Positions 46,520-56,342 are shown, counted from the first letter of the stretch. The stretch is DNA of 64,000 bases from Luteimonas suaedae (GCF_008312895.1 NZ_VSSP01000007.1:1-64000); one strand, 5' to 3'. Notes: generated by a model from the letters alone, not told the origin. Numbers and translations are program-made.

Positions 46520-47203
46520 TCAGCGCAACAGATCGCGCCAGAAGGGCGCGCCGAGGCTGGCAAGCCGGCGCAGGAAGTCGGCGAAGCTGCGGTAACGGCC
46601 GGGAAAACGGCGCTTGCGCATCAGGTATTCACCGAAGAAGAAGCCGCCGACGATGCCGTAGTTGCACAGGTTGGCGAACCACGACCATTGCGTGCGGGTG
46701 ATCGCCACCGGCGCCTGCAGGCCCAGCGCCGCCAGCAGGCCGTCGGGAACGGCGATCAGCGCCAGCAGCAGGTTGACCACCGCCAGCGCCGCCAGCAGCA
46801 ACGCCCAGGCGGCGGTGAGGCCGCGGGTATAGGCGCGCAGGTCCGGCGGCAGCGCGGCCGGTTCCACCCGGTCGAGCGCCGCCACGATCCGCGCGATCAG
46901 CGGCGCGCGCCCGGGCCGCAGCGTGCGCCCGAACATCCAGGCGATCAGGCCGATGAAGGCCACCGGCACCAGCAGCAACGGCAATCCGGCGTGACCAGCG
47001 CGGAACAGGCTCCAGGCTGCGGCGAACAGCAGCGGCAACGCCAGCCACGCCCAGCGCCGGCGCGCGGCCAGCGGCGAGGCCAGCACCAGCAGCACCAGCG
47101 TCAGCAACGCCGTCAATGCCAGCGCGTCGCTGTCGCGGGCGCTGGCCAGGTGCGCGAACAGGGCATAGCCGATCGCCAGCAGGACTTCGACGATCAGCAG
47201 CAT
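46520..47203 (-). CDS. Multi-pass membrane protein of the pigment cluster
   Basis: A 227-residue inner-membrane protein with about six hydrophobic segments (LLIVEVLLAIGYALFAHLA, LTALLTLVLLVLASPLAA, WLALPLLFAAAWSLF, LLLVPVAFIGLIAWMFG, WALLLAALAVVNLLLALI, YGIVGGFFFGEYLM). A conserved-looking tail ends RFPGRYRSFADFLRRLA. Proteins of this size and profile occur between the ACP and acyltransferase genes of xanthomonadin/aryl polyene clusters; their function is unknown. Its stop adjoins the acyltransferase ATG, and the ACP gene lies 126 bp upstream. Confidence 0.8.
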   Translation of the reverse strand: MLLIVEVLLAIGYALFAHLASARDSDALALTALLTLVLLVLASPLAARRRWAWLALPLLFAAAWSLFRAGHAGLPLLLVPVAFIGLIAWMFGRTLRPGRAPLIARIVAALDRVEPAALPPDLRAYTRGLTAAWALLLAALAVVNLLLALIAVPDGLLAALGLQAPVAITRTQWSWFANLCNYGIVGGFFFGEYLMRKRRFPGRYRSFADFLRRLASLGAPFWRDLLR

Positions 47204-47329
47204 CGCTCGCCCACGCCTCCCTGTCGCGGGCGGCCTCCCCCGAAGGGATCGCTGCGCCCGTGGCGGCGGTGCGGCCGGTGCCGGCGCGCTTCGGTCACCC
47301 GGCCGGGCACCGCATGTGGTGCCGCGCCG

Positions 47330-47599
47330 TCATGTCGTCCGGTGCTGCTCGACATGCGCCGACAGCGCCCGCAGCGAGGCGAAGATGCGCAGGTTCTCCT
47401 CGCTGTCCGAGCGCAGCTGGAAGCCGTAGCGCTTGCTGATCGCCAGCGCCAGTTCCAGCGCGTCGATCGAGTCCAGCCCCAGTCCGGTATTGAACAGCGC
47501 CGCCTCCGGATCGATCTCGCCGGGCTGCACCTCCTCCAGGTTCAGGCTTTCGACCAGGAGTTCGGCGAGCTCGCGTTCGGCGGGAGATTGGGTGGGCAT
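47330..47599 (-). CDS. Acyl carrier protein of the pigment cluster
   Basis: An 89-residue acidic ACP. The phosphopantetheine site is S44 in GLGLDSIDALEL, with the expected helix I (ERELAELLVESLNLEE) and helix III (ENLRIFASLRALSAHV). It should carry the growing aryl polyene for the ketosynthase, reductase and dehydratases of this cluster. The ATG at 47599 gives the normal ACP length. It is the first gene of the leftward operon and diverges from the halogenase-xanB2 pair. Aryl polyene clusters usually have two ACPs; I find only this one. Confidence 0.92.
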   Translation of the reverse strand: MPTQSPAERELAELLVESLNLEEVQPGEIDPEAALFNTGLGLDSIDALELALAISKRYGFQLRSDSEENLRIFASLRALSAHVEQHRTT

Positions 47600-47661
47600 G
47601 CGGTTTTCCGTGTGTAGTGAATGAACGCACCCGCTGCGGCGGACGGGCGCGGGCACCGCGC

Positions 47662-47667
47662 TATCAT
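47662..47667 (+). promoter_or_regulatory. Probable -10 box of the halogenase-xanB2 pair
   Basis: TATCAT lies 11 bp before the first in-frame ATG (47679) of the flavoprotein gene in the divergent gap with the ACP gene. If real, the transcript starts almost at that ATG, which would favour 47679 over 47709 as the start. Confidence 0.35.
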
Positions 47668-47708
47668 GCGCGCCCGGAATGATGGCATGGGCTGACGGTC
47701 ACCGCGAG

Positions 47709-49064
47709 ATGTTGAACCCGACGGAAAACGGCGAAGCCACGAACGCCGCCATGGAAGAGGTGGACGTGCTGGTGATCGGCGGCGGGCCCGCCGGCAGCAC
47801 CGCCGCCGCGCTGCTGGCGCGCCGCGGCTGGCGCGTGACCCTGCTGGAGAAGGACGCGCACCCGCGCTTTCACATCGGCGAATCGCTGCTGCCGATGAAC
47901 CTGCCGATCCTCGAGCGCCTGGGCGTGCTGGACCAGGTCCGCGCGATCGGTGTCCACAAGGCCGGCGCCGATTTCCCCTTGTGCGAGCGGCGTACCAACG
48001 TATTCCGCTTCACCCGCGCCCTGGATCCGCAGTACGACCACGCCTTCCAGGTGCGCCGCGCCGACTTCGACCGGCTGCTGTTCGAACACGCGCGCAGCTG
48101 CGGTGCCGACGCGCGCGAGCAGGTACGGGTGGAACGGGTCGAATTCGACCAGGCCGGGCGCCCGCGTCAGGTCCACGCCAGCAGCGCCGACGGACGCGCG
48201 CTCGCCTTCCGCACCCGTTACCTGGTCGACGCCAGCGGCCGCGACACCTTTCTCGGCGGCAAGCTGAAGCTCAAGCGCAAGAGCCGCGCCCATCAGTCGG
48301 CGGCGATCTTCAGCCATTTCCGCGGCGTCGAGCGGCGCGAAGGCGCCGACGCCGGCAACATCACCGTCGACCGCTTCGAGCACGGCTGGTACTGGCTGAT
48401 CCCGCTGCCCGACGACGTCATGAGCGTGGGCGCAGTGTGCACGCCCGAATATCTCAAGCAGCGCCGCGGCGACAATGCCGAGTTCCTGATGCAGACGCTG
48501 GCGGCGCGACCGTCGGTATGGACGCGCATGCAACGCGCCGAACGCGTGGCGCCGGTGCACGCGACCGGCAACTATTCCTACCGCTGCACGCGCATGGCCG
48601 GCCCCGGCTGGGTGATGGCGGGCGATGCCTACGCCTTCATCGATCCGGTGTTCTCCTCCGGCGTGTACCTGGCGATGAACAGCGCCGAGCATGCGGCCGA
48701 GGTGGTCGACGGCGCACTGCGCGAGCCGGCGCGCGAGCCGGCGCTGCAGCGCGCGATGGACAGGCGCCTGAGCCGCGGGCTGCGGCATTTCTCCTGGTTC
48801 ATCCACCGCTTCACCACGCCGGTGATGCAGCGCCTGTTCGCCAGCCCGCGCAACGACTGGAAGCTGGAGCAGGCGGTGATCTCGATGCTCGCCGGCGACG
48901 TGTTCGACAATCGCGCGGTGCTGTGGCGGCTGCGGGCCTTCCGCCTGCTGTACGCGCTGAACGCGCTGGCGATCGCGCCGCAGGCGCTGCGGGGCTGGCG
49001 GCGGCGGCGGCACCAGATCGACTTGGCGTTCGCCGGCGACACCCTGCAGGAGGGCAATCCGTGA
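47709..49064 (+). CDS. FAD-dependent halogenase-like oxidoreductase 2
   Basis: A ~451-residue flavoprotein; ATGs at 47679 and 47751 are also possible. It has the FAD motif VLVIGGGPAGSTAAALLARR, HIGESLLP, and the third motif GDAYAFIDPVFSSG. FEHGWYWLIPLPDD contains WxWxIP and VHKAGADF contains KxGxxF, both marks of flavin-dependent halogenases of the phenolic/polyketide type. Its partner xanB2 makes 3- and 4-hydroxybenzoate, the natural aromatic substrates or primers, and the genes overlap (GTGA). It is a good candidate for ring bromination in xanthomonadin synthesis. It shares only the general fold with halogenase-like protein 1 and is ~100 residues shorter. Confidence 0.87.
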   Translation: MLNPTENGEATNAAMEEVDVLVIGGGPAGSTAAALLARRGWRVTLLEKDAHPRFHIGESLLPMNLPILERLGVLDQVRAIGVHKAGADFPLCERRTNVFRFTRALDPQYDHAFQVRRADFDRLLFEHARSCGADAREQVRVERVEFDQAGRPRQVHASSADGRALAFRTRYLVDASGRDTFLGGKLKLKRKSRAHQSAAIFSHFRGVERREGADAGNITVDRFEHGWYWLIPLPDDVMSVGAVCTPEYLKQRRGDNAEFLMQTLAARPSVWTRMQRAERVAPVHATGNYSYRCTRMAGPGWVMAGDAYAFIDPVFSSGVYLAMNSAEHAAEVVDGALREPAREPALQRAMDRRLSRGLRHFSWFIHRFTTPVMQRLFASPRNDWKLEQAVISMLAGDVFDNRAVLWRLRAFRLLYALNALAIAPQALRGWRRRRHQIDLAFAGDTLQEGNP

Positions 49065-50065
49065 GCCGCCCGCTGATCGCGGTGCACGACGAACCGGCGC
49101 GCCTGCAGGTGGACTACGCCGATGCCGATGCGCCCGACGCGCTGTTCGGTGACGACGTGCTGGCCGTGCTCGGCTTCGGCCACGACGCGCCGCACTGCGA
49201 TGACCCGCGCTACCTGCGGGTGCCGTTGCAGCCTTACGGGGCCGCGCCGTTCGAGGTCTGGCGCGTCAACGCGCCGGTGCGCCGTGGGCGCGACGGCGCC
49301 ATCGCCTGGGCCACTGACGGCCACCTCGGCTTCGGCGCGATCGAGGTCGAGGAGGGCGCGGGCGGCATCACCGAGGCCGCACGCAAGGCCTATGCGGCGC
49401 TGACCCGGTTCGTGTCCGGCGGCGACACGCCGCACCTGCTGCGGGTCTGGAACTATCTCGACGCGATCACCCTGGGCGAAGGCGACGCCGAACGCTATCG
49501 GCAGTTCTGCCTCGGCCGCGCCGTCGGATTCGGCAGTTTCGACACCGGCCGGCTCCCGGCGGCGACCGCGATCGGCCGCTGCGACGACGCCCGCGTGGTC
49601 CAGGTCTACTGGCTGTCGGCGCGCGCGCCCGGCACGCCGCTGGAGAACCCGCGCCAGGTCAGCGCCTACCGCTATCCGCGCCAGTACGGCCCGCAGTCAC
49701 CCACCTTTGCCCGCGCCATGCTGCCGGCCGACGGCATCGCCATGCCGCTGCTGCTGTCCGGCACCGCGAGCATCGTCGGGCACGTATCGCAGCACGCCGG
49801 CGAACTGCAGGCGCAGCTGCAGGAAACGCTGGCCAACTTCGACGCCCTGCTCGGCGCCGCGCGCGCCGCCCGCCCCGACCTGCCGGCGCAGTTCGGCGCC
49901 GGCAGCCGGCTGAAGGTCTACGTTCGCGACCGCGACGACCTGCCGCTGGTGGCACAGGCGCTGGACGCGCGCTTCGGCGACCGCGTGCCGCGGCTGCTGC
50001 TGCAGGCGGCGATCTGCCGCCGCGAGCTGGCGGTGGAGATCGATGGCGTGCATCGCCAGGAGTGA
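49061..50065 (+). CDS. xanB2: Chorismatase making 3- and 4-hydroxybenzoate
   Basis: A 334-residue bifunctional chorismatase of the XanB2 family (often annotated pteridine-dependent deoxygenase) that turns chorismate into 3-hydroxybenzoate, the xanthomonadin precursor, and 4-hydroxybenzoate for ubiquinone. Family blocks include LLRVWNYLDAITLGEGDAER and YRQFCLGRAVGFG in the middle, RQVSAYRYPRQYGPQSPTFA, and the C-terminal GTASIVGHVSQHAGELQAQL with YVRDRDD. The GTG start at 49061 overlaps the halogenase stop and follows a strong AGGAGGG. The stop TGA at 50063-50065 lies within the first bases of a dispersed ~85-bp repeat. Confidence 0.95.
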   Translation: MSRPLIAVHDEPARLQVDYADADAPDALFGDDVLAVLGFGHDAPHCDDPRYLRVPLQPYGAAPFEVWRVNAPVRRGRDGAIAWATDGHLGFGAIEVEEGAGGITEAARKAYAALTRFVSGGDTPHLLRVWNYLDAITLGEGDAERYRQFCLGRAVGFGSFDTGRLPAATAIGRCDDARVVQVYWLSARAPGTPLENPRQVSAYRYPRQYGPQSPTFARAMLPADGIAMPLLLSGTASIVGHVSQHAGELQAQLQETLANFDALLGAARAARPDLPAQFGAGSRLKVYVRDRDDLPLVAQALDARFGDRVPRLLLQAAICRRELAVEIDGVHRQE

Positions 50066-50147
50066 GAAACGAGAAGTGAGAAATGAGTTAAGAGCGGCAC
50101 GGTATTCTCTCTCTCGTTTCTCACTCCTCTCCACTCATTTCTCGCTC
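50061..50147 (+). repeat. GAGAAACGAG-type dispersed repeat, copy 1
   Basis: A low-GC, ~87-bp repeat: it begins AGTGAGAAACGAGAAGTGAG, passes AAGAGCGG and ends with TTTCTCACTCCTCTCCACTC. The two halves are imperfectly complementary, so it can fold back. It provides the xanB2 stop codon. An inverted copy is at 50470-50552. Confidence 0.85.
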
Positions 50148-50180
50148 AAGGTTCCCATCACGCTCTCACGGCCCATGCAC

Positions 50181-50186
50181 TATCCT
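50181..50186 (+). promoter_or_regulatory. Probable -10 box of the small membrane protein gene
   Basis: TATCCT lies 29 bp before the ATG at 50216, which has its own GGAG Shine-Dalgarno (50203-50206). This suggests an independent promoter after the repeat. Confidence 0.35.
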
Positions 50187-50215
50187 CATCCGCACCGTCA
50201 CCTCGGAGATACGCC

Positions 50216-50464
50216 ATGGGCCTGATCAGTCTGCTATGGGGCATCGTCGCGATGCTGTGGATGATCGTCGCGCTGATCCCGATGCTGGGATGGGGCAACT
50301 GGTTCCTGATCCCGTTCGCCGCGGTCGGCGCGATCATCGCCGCGATCGGCATCGCCGTGACCTCACGCGAGAATCGCGGCCGTGCCAAGACCGGGCTGCT
50401 GCTCAATGGCGTCGTGATCGTGGTCGGCGTGTTCCGGCTGACGCTGGGGGGCGGAATCATTTGA
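50216..50464 (+). CDS. Small inner-membrane protein of unknown function
   Basis: An 82-residue protein with about three hydrophobic segments: LLWGIVAMLWMIVALIPML, WFLIPFAAVGAIIAAIGIAV, and LLLNGVVIVVGVFRLTLGG after a charged loop (TSRENRGRAKTG). The ATG at 50216 has a GGAG Shine-Dalgarno. It resembles small uncharacterised membrane proteins of Xanthomonadaceae; no enzymatic motif is seen. The gene is bracketed by two inverted copies of the GAGAAACGAG repeat and has its own -10-like box, so it is probably not part of the pigment operon. Confidence 0.75.
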   Translation: MGLISLLWGIVAMLWMIVALIPMLGWGNWFLIPFAAVGAIIAAIGIAVTSRENRGRAKTGLLLNGVVIVVGVFRLTLGGGII

Positions 50465-50469
50465 AGCCG

Positions 50470-50552
50470 GAAACGAGTGGAGAGGAGTGCGAAACGAGAG
50501 AGAGCATCCCGCTCTTACTCATTTCTCACTTCTCGTTTCTCACTCCTCGCTC
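50470..50552 (-). repeat. GAGAAACGAG-type dispersed repeat, copy 2
   Basis: The reverse complement reads GAGTGAGAAACGAGAAGTGA and continues nearly identically to copy 1 through AAGAGCGG to CACTCCTCTCCACTC. It begins 6 bp after the small membrane protein stop and ends 12 bp before the hemB -10 box. Confidence 0.85.
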
Positions 50553-50564
50553 TTCGTCTCGCCA

Positions 50565-51569
<1,005 letters not shown>

Positions 51570-51602
51570 GCTGTATCGACCCCCGGTCTCTCCGCCTATC
51601 CC

Positions 51603-51745
51603 TGTAGGAGGGGCTTGAGCCCCGACCGCGAACGCAAACGGCAAATGCTCTCTCTGCCGTTGTTTCCCTTCGCAACGCGCGGCGGCGCGTTCATCATGGT
51701 CGCCACCGATGTGTCTGCCTGGCGCGGGCTGAAGCCCCTCCTACA
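51603..51745. repeat. GTAG-type REP doublet, family B, copy 2
   Basis: A 143-bp element with inverted ends TGTAGGAGGGGCTTGAGCCC and GGGCTGAAGCCCCTCCTACA, matching those at 45500-45640. It lies between hemB and the convergent beta-propeller gene, where a bidirectional terminator might otherwise be expected. Confidence 0.9.
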
Positions 51746-51770
51746 GGGGCACGGTCATATCAAACGTGCC

Positions 51771-52670
51771 TCACGGCAGGCAGCCATCGCTGCCCGTGAC
51801 CGCCGGCGCACGGGCGCGATAGATGTCCAGCTTGCCCGCCTTCGGCGCCGGCGCGGCGCCGCTGACCAGGATCTCGGCCGGCTTCGACAGGTCCACCACC
51901 GGCCCCAGCGTGGTGCCGTCCGCGGTGTTGAACGCGATCGCCCACGGTGCCGAGTCGGCGTAGGCGCCACCGTCGCACTGCGCCACCAGCAGCCGCACCG
52001 GCGCGGTGGCCGGATCGCGCGAGCGCGCGAACACGAGTGCGCGGCCGCCCTCCAGCCAGGCGGCGTCGAAGTCGTCCTCCGGACCGTTGACGCCCGGCAC
52101 CGGCAGCGGGTCGACGAAGGCGCCGCCGTCCCAGCGCGCGACGAACAGGTCGTGGCCGCCGGCGCCGCCATGGCCGTCGCTGGCGAACAGCAGGCGCCGC
52201 CCGTCCAAGTCCGGCGTCGGCGCCCACTCGTCGCTGGCGCCATTGACCCCGGCGCCGAGATTCGCCGCCGCGCCGAACCCGCCATCGGCCAGCACCGGCG
52301 CACGATACAGGTCGTCGCCGCCGAAGCCGCCGGCGCGATTGGAGAAGAAGTACAGCCAACGGCCATCGGCGCTGAACATCGGGTCGAAATCGTTCTGCGG
52401 CGAGTTGACCGGCAGCGGCTGCGCCTCGACCCAGCGGCCGTCGCGCAACCGCGCCTGCCACAGATCCCAGCCGCCGGGCCCGCCGGTGCGATCGGTGCTG
52501 CCCCAGACGATCCACTGCCCGTCGGGGCTCACGCTCGCGCGCACCTCGGAGGCCGCCGTCGACACGACGCCGATGCCCTCGAGTCCGTAAGGCTGCAGGA
52601 CGGCGGCTCCGGCCGCGGTCACGGCCGCGCAGAGTAGACTGAGGCACAGGACGGCTGGTTTGCGTGGCAT
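51771..52670 (-). CDS. Secreted TolB-like PD40 beta-propeller protein
   Basis: A 299-residue protein with a signal peptide ([17 protein letters not shown]) and repeated PD40/WD40-like blades: [59 protein letters not shown] and [17 protein letters not shown]. Such propellers occur in TolB and many periplasmic proteins and serve as binding scaffolds. No catalytic domain is attached. Two cysteines (AQCDGG, DGCLP) could form a disulfide. It diverges from aroE with only 61 bp between the starts. Function is unknown. Confidence 0.8.
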   Translation of the reverse strand: MPRKPAVLCLSLLCAAVTAAGAAVLQPYGLEGIGVVSTAASEVRASVSPDGQWIVWGSTDRTGGPGGWDLWQARLRDGRWVEAQPLPVNSPQNDFDPMFSADGRWLYFFSNRAGGFGGDDLYRAPVLADGGFGAAANLGAGVNGASDEWAPTPDLDGRRLLFASDGHGGAGGHDLFVARWDGGAFVDPLPVPGVNGPEDDFDAAWLEGGRALVFARSRDPATAPVRLLVAQCDGGAYADSAPWAIAFNTADGTTLGPVVDLSKPAEILVSGAAPAPKAGKLDIYRARAPAVTGSDGCLP

Positions 52671-52731
52671 CCGTGGAGTTTCGATGCATGGACCGGCCGA
52701 GTGTAACCACGACCGAGCAACGAGTTCCTCG

Positions 52732-53592
52732 ATGACCCCGACCGATTCCGCCCCCGCCCGCTTCGCCCTGTTCGGCCATCCGGTCGCGCAATCGCTGTCG
52801 CCGCAGATCCACGCCGCGTTCGCCCGACAGCTGTCGGTCCCGCTGCAGTACACGGCGATCGAAGCCACGGCGGAGACCTTTGCCGACCTGCTGGCGCGTT
52901 TCGCGGTGCAGGGCGGCGCCGGCGCCAACGTCACCCTGCCGCTCAAGCAGCAGGCGGCGGCGCTGTGCGGCAGCCTCGGCGACGGCGCCCGCCGCAGCGG
53001 CGCGGTCAACACCCTGGTCCGCAACGACGGCGGCTGGCATGGCGAGAACACCGACGGCCGCGGCCTGGTGCGCGATCTCACCGAACGCCACCGCCTCGAC
53101 CTGCGCCAGCGCCGCACCCTGCTGATCGGCGCCGGCGGCGCCGCGCGCGGCGTGGCGCCGGCGCTGCTCGATGCCGGCATTGGCGACCTGTTCGTAGTCA
53201 ACCGCACGCCCGAGCGCACCGACGCTCTGGCCGACGCCCTGGGTGAGCCGGGACGGGTACACCCGCGCTACATGGACGACCTGAAGATGCTGGGCGAGTT
53301 CGACCTGATCGTCCACGCCACCTCGGCCACGCGCAGCGGCTCGCTGCCGTCGCTGCCGATGTCGCTGATCGGCACCCGCGCCACCGCGGTCGACCTCAAC
53401 TACGGCGACAGCGCGATCCCGTTCCTGGCCTGGGCACGCGCGGCCGGCGCCCACGATGCGATCGACGGCCTCGGCATGCTGGTCGAGCAGGCCGCCGAGA
53501 GCTTCGCGCTGTGGCACGGCCGCCGCCCGACCACCGACGAGGTCTACGCCGGCCTGCGCGAGCGCTATGCCGCACTCGTCACCGCCGACTGA
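52732..53592 (+). CDS. aroE: Shikimate dehydrogenase
   Basis: A 286-residue NADP-dependent enzyme that reduces 3-dehydroshikimate to shikimate in the chorismate pathway. The substrate site has [10 protein letters not shown], the catalytic pair is K72 ([10 protein letters not shown]) and D108 (GENTDGRG), and the cofactor site is [11 protein letters not shown] with FVVNRTPER downstream. The ATG at 52732 gives the standard N-terminus ([15 protein letters not shown]). Chorismate is the substrate of XanB2 nearby, though the genes are not in one operon. It is followed after 8 bp by the YkgJ-like gene. Confidence 0.96.
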   Translation: MTPTDSAPARFALFGHPVAQSLSPQIHAAFARQLSVPLQYTAIEATAETFADLLARFAVQGGAGANVTLPLKQQAAALCGSLGDGARRSGAVNTLVRNDGGWHGENTDGRGLVRDLTERHRLDLRQRRTLLIGAGGAARGVAPALLDAGIGDLFVVNRTPERTDALADALGEPGRVHPRYMDDLKMLGEFDLIVHATSATRSGSLPSLPMSLIGTRATAVDLNYGDSAIPFLAWARAAGAHDAIDGLGMLVEQAAESFALWHGRRPTTDEVYAGLRERYAALVTAD

Positions 53593-53600
53593 GCGCCACC

Positions 53601-53855
53601 GTGCAGTGCCGTAGCGGCTGCGGCGCCTGCTGCATCGCGCCGTCGATCACCTCGCCGATTCCGGGCATGCCGCACGGCAAGCCCGCGGGCATTCCCTGCG
53701 TGCAGCTCGACGACGACTACCGTTGCCGCCTGTTCGGTCGCCCGGAGCGGCCGGCCTTCTGCGCCTCGCTGCGGCCGTCACCGGAGATGTGCGGGCGCGA
53801 CCGGCGGCAGGCTTCGGACATGCTCCTGTCTCTGGAGCGTGCCACCGCCCCATGA
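53601..53855 (+). CDS. YkgJ-family cysteine-cluster protein
   Basis: An 84-residue cytoplasmic protein beginning at a GTG (53601): [17 protein letters not shown]. The cysteine cluster CxxxCxxCC, then [24 protein letters not shown] are the conserved positions of YkgJ (UPF0153) proteins, thought to bind zinc or an Fe-S cluster. Function is unknown. The start at the GTG puts the cluster at the very N-terminus as in homologues. It follows aroE by 8 bp, so it is probably cotranscribed. Confidence 0.85.
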   Translation: MQCRSGCGACCIAPSITSPIPGMPHGKPAGIPCVQLDDDYRCRLFGRPERPAFCASLRPSPEMCGRDRRQASDMLLSLERATAP

Positions 53856-53898
53856 ACGGGCTCCGGCGCGAGACGAAGCCCCCAGGCGCACCGCCGCC

Positions 53899-54039
53899 GT
53901 AGGAGCGCGCCATGCGCGCGATGCCGCGGGTGCCGGCCGGATCCGGTGGATGCCGCGATCTGGACCGGCAGGCGCATCGGCCACTTGAATTTGCGGGCGG
54001 CAAACGGCCCGCGGCATCGCGCGCATGGCGCGCTCCTAC
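53899..54039 (+). repeat. GTAG-type REP doublet, family A, copy 4
   Basis: A 141-bp element with inverted ends GTAGGAGCGCGCCATGCGCG and CGCGCATGGCGCGCTCCTAC, in the same orientation as copy 3. Its right end supplies the stop codon of the leftward carbonic anhydrase-like gene (CTA at 54036-54038 reads TAG). Confidence 0.92.
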
Positions 54040-54572
54040 GAGAAGGCGAGGTACTCGTCCTTGAGGCGCACGTAGTGCGCGGCGCTGTAGTGCAGGCCTT
54101 CGATCTCGGCATCGGAGAGCATGCGCACCTTGCGCGCCGGGTTGCCCAGCCACAGCTCGCCCTCGCCGACGGTCTTGCCCGGTGGCACCAGCGCGCCGGC
54201 GCCGACGAAGGCATGGCGCTCGATCACCGCACCGTCGAGCACGATCGCGCCCATGCCGACCAACGCGGCATCGCCGATGCGACAGGCGTGGATCACCGCC
54301 TTGTGGCCGATGGTGACGTCCTCGCCGATCACCGTGGCGAACCCGCCGAGCTTGGCGTGCGGGCCGTCGTGGCTGACGTGCACCACGGTGCCGTCCTGCA
54401 CGTTGCTGCGGGCGCCGATGCGCACGAAGTTGACGTCGCCGCGGATCACGGTCGAGGGCCAGACCGAGACGTCATCGCCGAGCTCGACATCGCCGATCAC
54501 GGTGGCGGCGGGATCGACGTAGACGCGTTCGCCGAGTCTCGGAAGCTGGTCGCGGTAGGGGCGCAGGTGCAT
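54036..54572 (-). CDS. Gamma-type carbonic anhydrase-like protein (YrdA family)
   Basis: A 178-residue left-handed beta-helix hexapeptide protein. The repeats run from VYVDPAATVIGDVELGDDVS through ALVGMGAIVLDGAVIE. Metal-binding histidines lie in VVHVSHDGP and TIGHKAVIHACRIG, and RGDVNFVRIG carries the conserved Arg-Asp pair. Trimeric in the family; zinc or iron binding is usual but carbonic anhydrase activity is often low. The C-terminus DEYLAFS ends at a TAG formed by the adjacent REP doublet, so it may originally have ended elsewhere. Confidence 0.9.
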   Translation of the reverse strand: MHLRPYRDQLPRLGERVYVDPAATVIGDVELGDDVSVWPSTVIRGDVNFVRIGARSNVQDGTVVHVSHDGPHAKLGGFATVIGEDVTIGHKAVIHACRIGDAALVGMGAIVLDGAVIERHAFVGAGALVPPGKTVGEGELWLGNPARKVRMLSDAEIEGLHYSAAHYVRLKDEYLAFS

Positions 54573-54800
54573 GGCGGCAGGGGGTTGGCGTGTCGCGCCA
54601 GCTTAACCGGCACGCGCCACGCGGGCACGCGCATGGCCGGCTTGGCGCCGGCGCTGGCAGGCCGCGGCGTCGCGACTCCCCGGCGGCGGCATGGCCGCCG
54701 CCGCGAAGTCGCCGACAGGGTGCACACCCACCGCAGTCGCCGTCGCCCCGACGACAGCTCGCACTATGTCTCTGCCCGAAGCCGCTCCCACGCACAGGGC

Positions 54801-54806
54801 TACACT
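54801..54806 (+). promoter_or_regulatory. -10 box placing ALDH transcription start at its ATG
   Basis: TACACT ends six bases before the aldehyde dehydrogenase ATG, the same spacing as at hemB, with no Shine-Dalgarno between. This suggests a leaderless transcript. The 54573-54800 region holds no gene. Confidence 0.4.
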
Positions 54807-54812
54807 GCGGCG

Positions 54813-56216
54813 ATGGACACGGCCTCCGACACCTCCGTCGCCGAACTGCCGCTCACCTTGTCGCGGCTGCGCGCAGCCTGGCAGGCGCGGCAACCCGATT
54901 ACGCCCAGCGCAGCGACGATCTCGCGCGCCTGCGCGCGGCGTTCAAGCCCCGCCTCGACGAGATGGCGCGGGTGATCGCCACCGATTTCGGCCATCGCTC
55001 CCATCATGAGTCGCTGCTCGCCGACGGCATGACGGTGCTGGCCGAACTCGACCACCTGCGCCGGCACCTGCGCCGCTGGATGACGCCGCGCCGGGTCGGC
55101 GCCGGTTGGCGGCTGTGGCCGGCGCGCGCCGAGGTGCGGATGGCGCCGGTGGGCGTGGTCGGGGTGATCTCGCCCTGGAATTATCCAGTCAACCTGGCGC
55201 TGATCCCGCTGGCGACCGCGATCGCCGCCGGCAACCACGTGTTCCTGAAGCCGTCGGAACAGACGCCGCACACCACCCGCTTCCTGCGCGAACTGCTGGC
55301 CGAGGTGTTCCCGGCCGAACGCGTGGCCGTGGCCTGCGGCGGTGCCGAGGTCGGCGCGGCCTTCGCCGCGCTGCCGTTCGACCATCTGGTTTTCACCGGC
55401 TCGACCGCGGTCGGGCGCAAGGTGATGGCCGCGGCGGCGCCCAACCTCACGCCGCTGACGCTGGAGCTCGGCGGCAAGTCGCCGGCGATCGTCTGCGACG
55501 ACTTCCCACTGCAGCAGGCCGCCGCCCGGCTGGCGACCGGCAAATGGTTCAACGCCGGCCAGACCTGCATCGCGCCCGACTACGTGCTGGTCGACGCGGC
55601 CCGCCGCGACGCGCTGGTCGACGCGCTGCGGGCCGAGGTGCAGGCGCGCTACGCCGGTGCCGGCGCCGCCGCCGACTACACCCGCATCGTCAACGACGGC
55701 CAGGCCGCACGGCTGCAGGGCTATCTCGACGACGCGGCACGGCGCGGCCTGCAGACGGTCAGGCTCGCCGAGGTCGCCGGCGAACGTGCGATGGCGCCGA
55801 CGCTGGTACTCGATCCGCCCGACGACGCGGCGGTGATGCAGGAGGAAATCTTCGGCCCGATCCTGCCGATCAAAAGCTACCGCACGCTGGACGAGGCGAT
55901 CGACTTCATCGTCGCCCGCGACCGGCCGCTGGCGCTGTATCCGTTCAGCCGCGACCGCGCCCGAATCGAGCGCATCCTGCAGCGCACGCTGGTCGGCGGC
56001 GTCACCGTCAACGACACCCTGCTGCACTTCGCTACCAGTGCGCTGCCGTTCGGCGGCATCGGCGCCAGCGGCATGGGCGCCTACCACGGCCGCGCCGGCT
56101 TCGAGGCCATGAGCAAGGCCTTGCCGATCCTGTGGCAGTCGCGGCGCGCCGCCAGCGACCTGCTGAAGCCGCCGTACGCGAAGGTCGACCGCTTCATCCG
56201 CCTGCTGCTGCGCTGA
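54813..56216 (+). CDS. Coniferyl-aldehyde dehydrogenase-type NAD(P) aldehyde dehydrogenase
   Basis: A 467-residue ALDH-superfamily enzyme. The catalytic Cys is C252 in [11 protein letters not shown] and the general base E218 in [31 protein letters not shown] and [12 protein letters not shown] form the cofactor site, and [10 protein letters not shown] is present. The short N-terminus and membrane-proximal C-terminal tail ([13 protein letters not shown]) match the coniferyl-aldehyde/fatty-aldehyde (CalB, ALDH3-like) group. It oxidises aromatic or medium-chain aldehydes; the exact substrate cannot be told. It is monocistronic. Confidence 0.9.
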   Translation: MDTASDTSVAELPLTLSRLRAAWQARQPDYAQRSDDLARLRAAFKPRLDEMARVIATDFGHRSHHESLLADGMTVLAELDHLRRHLRRWMTPRRVGAGWRLWPARAEVRMAPVGVVGVISPWNYPVNLALIPLATAIAAGNHVFLKPSEQTPHTTRFLRELLAEVFPAERVAVACGGAEVGAAFAALPFDHLVFTGSTAVGRKVMAAAAPNLTPLTLELGGKSPAIVCDDFPLQQAAARLATGKWFNAGQTCIAPDYVLVDAARRDALVDALRAEVQARYAGAGAAADYTRIVNDGQAARLQGYLDDAARRGLQTVRLAEVAGERAMAPTLVLDPPDDAAVMQEEIFGPILPIKSYRTLDEAIDFIVARDRPLALYPFSRDRARIERILQRTLVGGVTVNDTLLHFATSALPFGGIGASGMGAYHGRAGFEAMSKALPILWQSRRAASDLLKPPYAKVDRFIRLLLR

Positions 56217-56342
56217 CGCGCCCATGACGGCATGCACCGTTGGGCGGTGGCGGCGTGCCGCCGCCGGGCTGTCGCCGCGGTCTGCCGGCTGTCGCGACTG
56301 CCGTTGCTCCCGCACCGGCGGGACATCGACAGCGGCGGCTTC

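Noticed and set aside
54681..54703. GC-rich palindrome CGGCGGCGGCATGGCCGCCG as a possible terminator before the ALDH gene.
   Set aside because: No T-run follows, and such GGC/GCC palindromes are frequent by chance at this base composition.
53946..54812. Upstream extension of the ALDH frame by ~290 codons.
   Set aside because: It covers the opposite-strand carbonic anhydrase-like gene and a REP doublet and contains no domain. ALDH homologues start near MDTAS.
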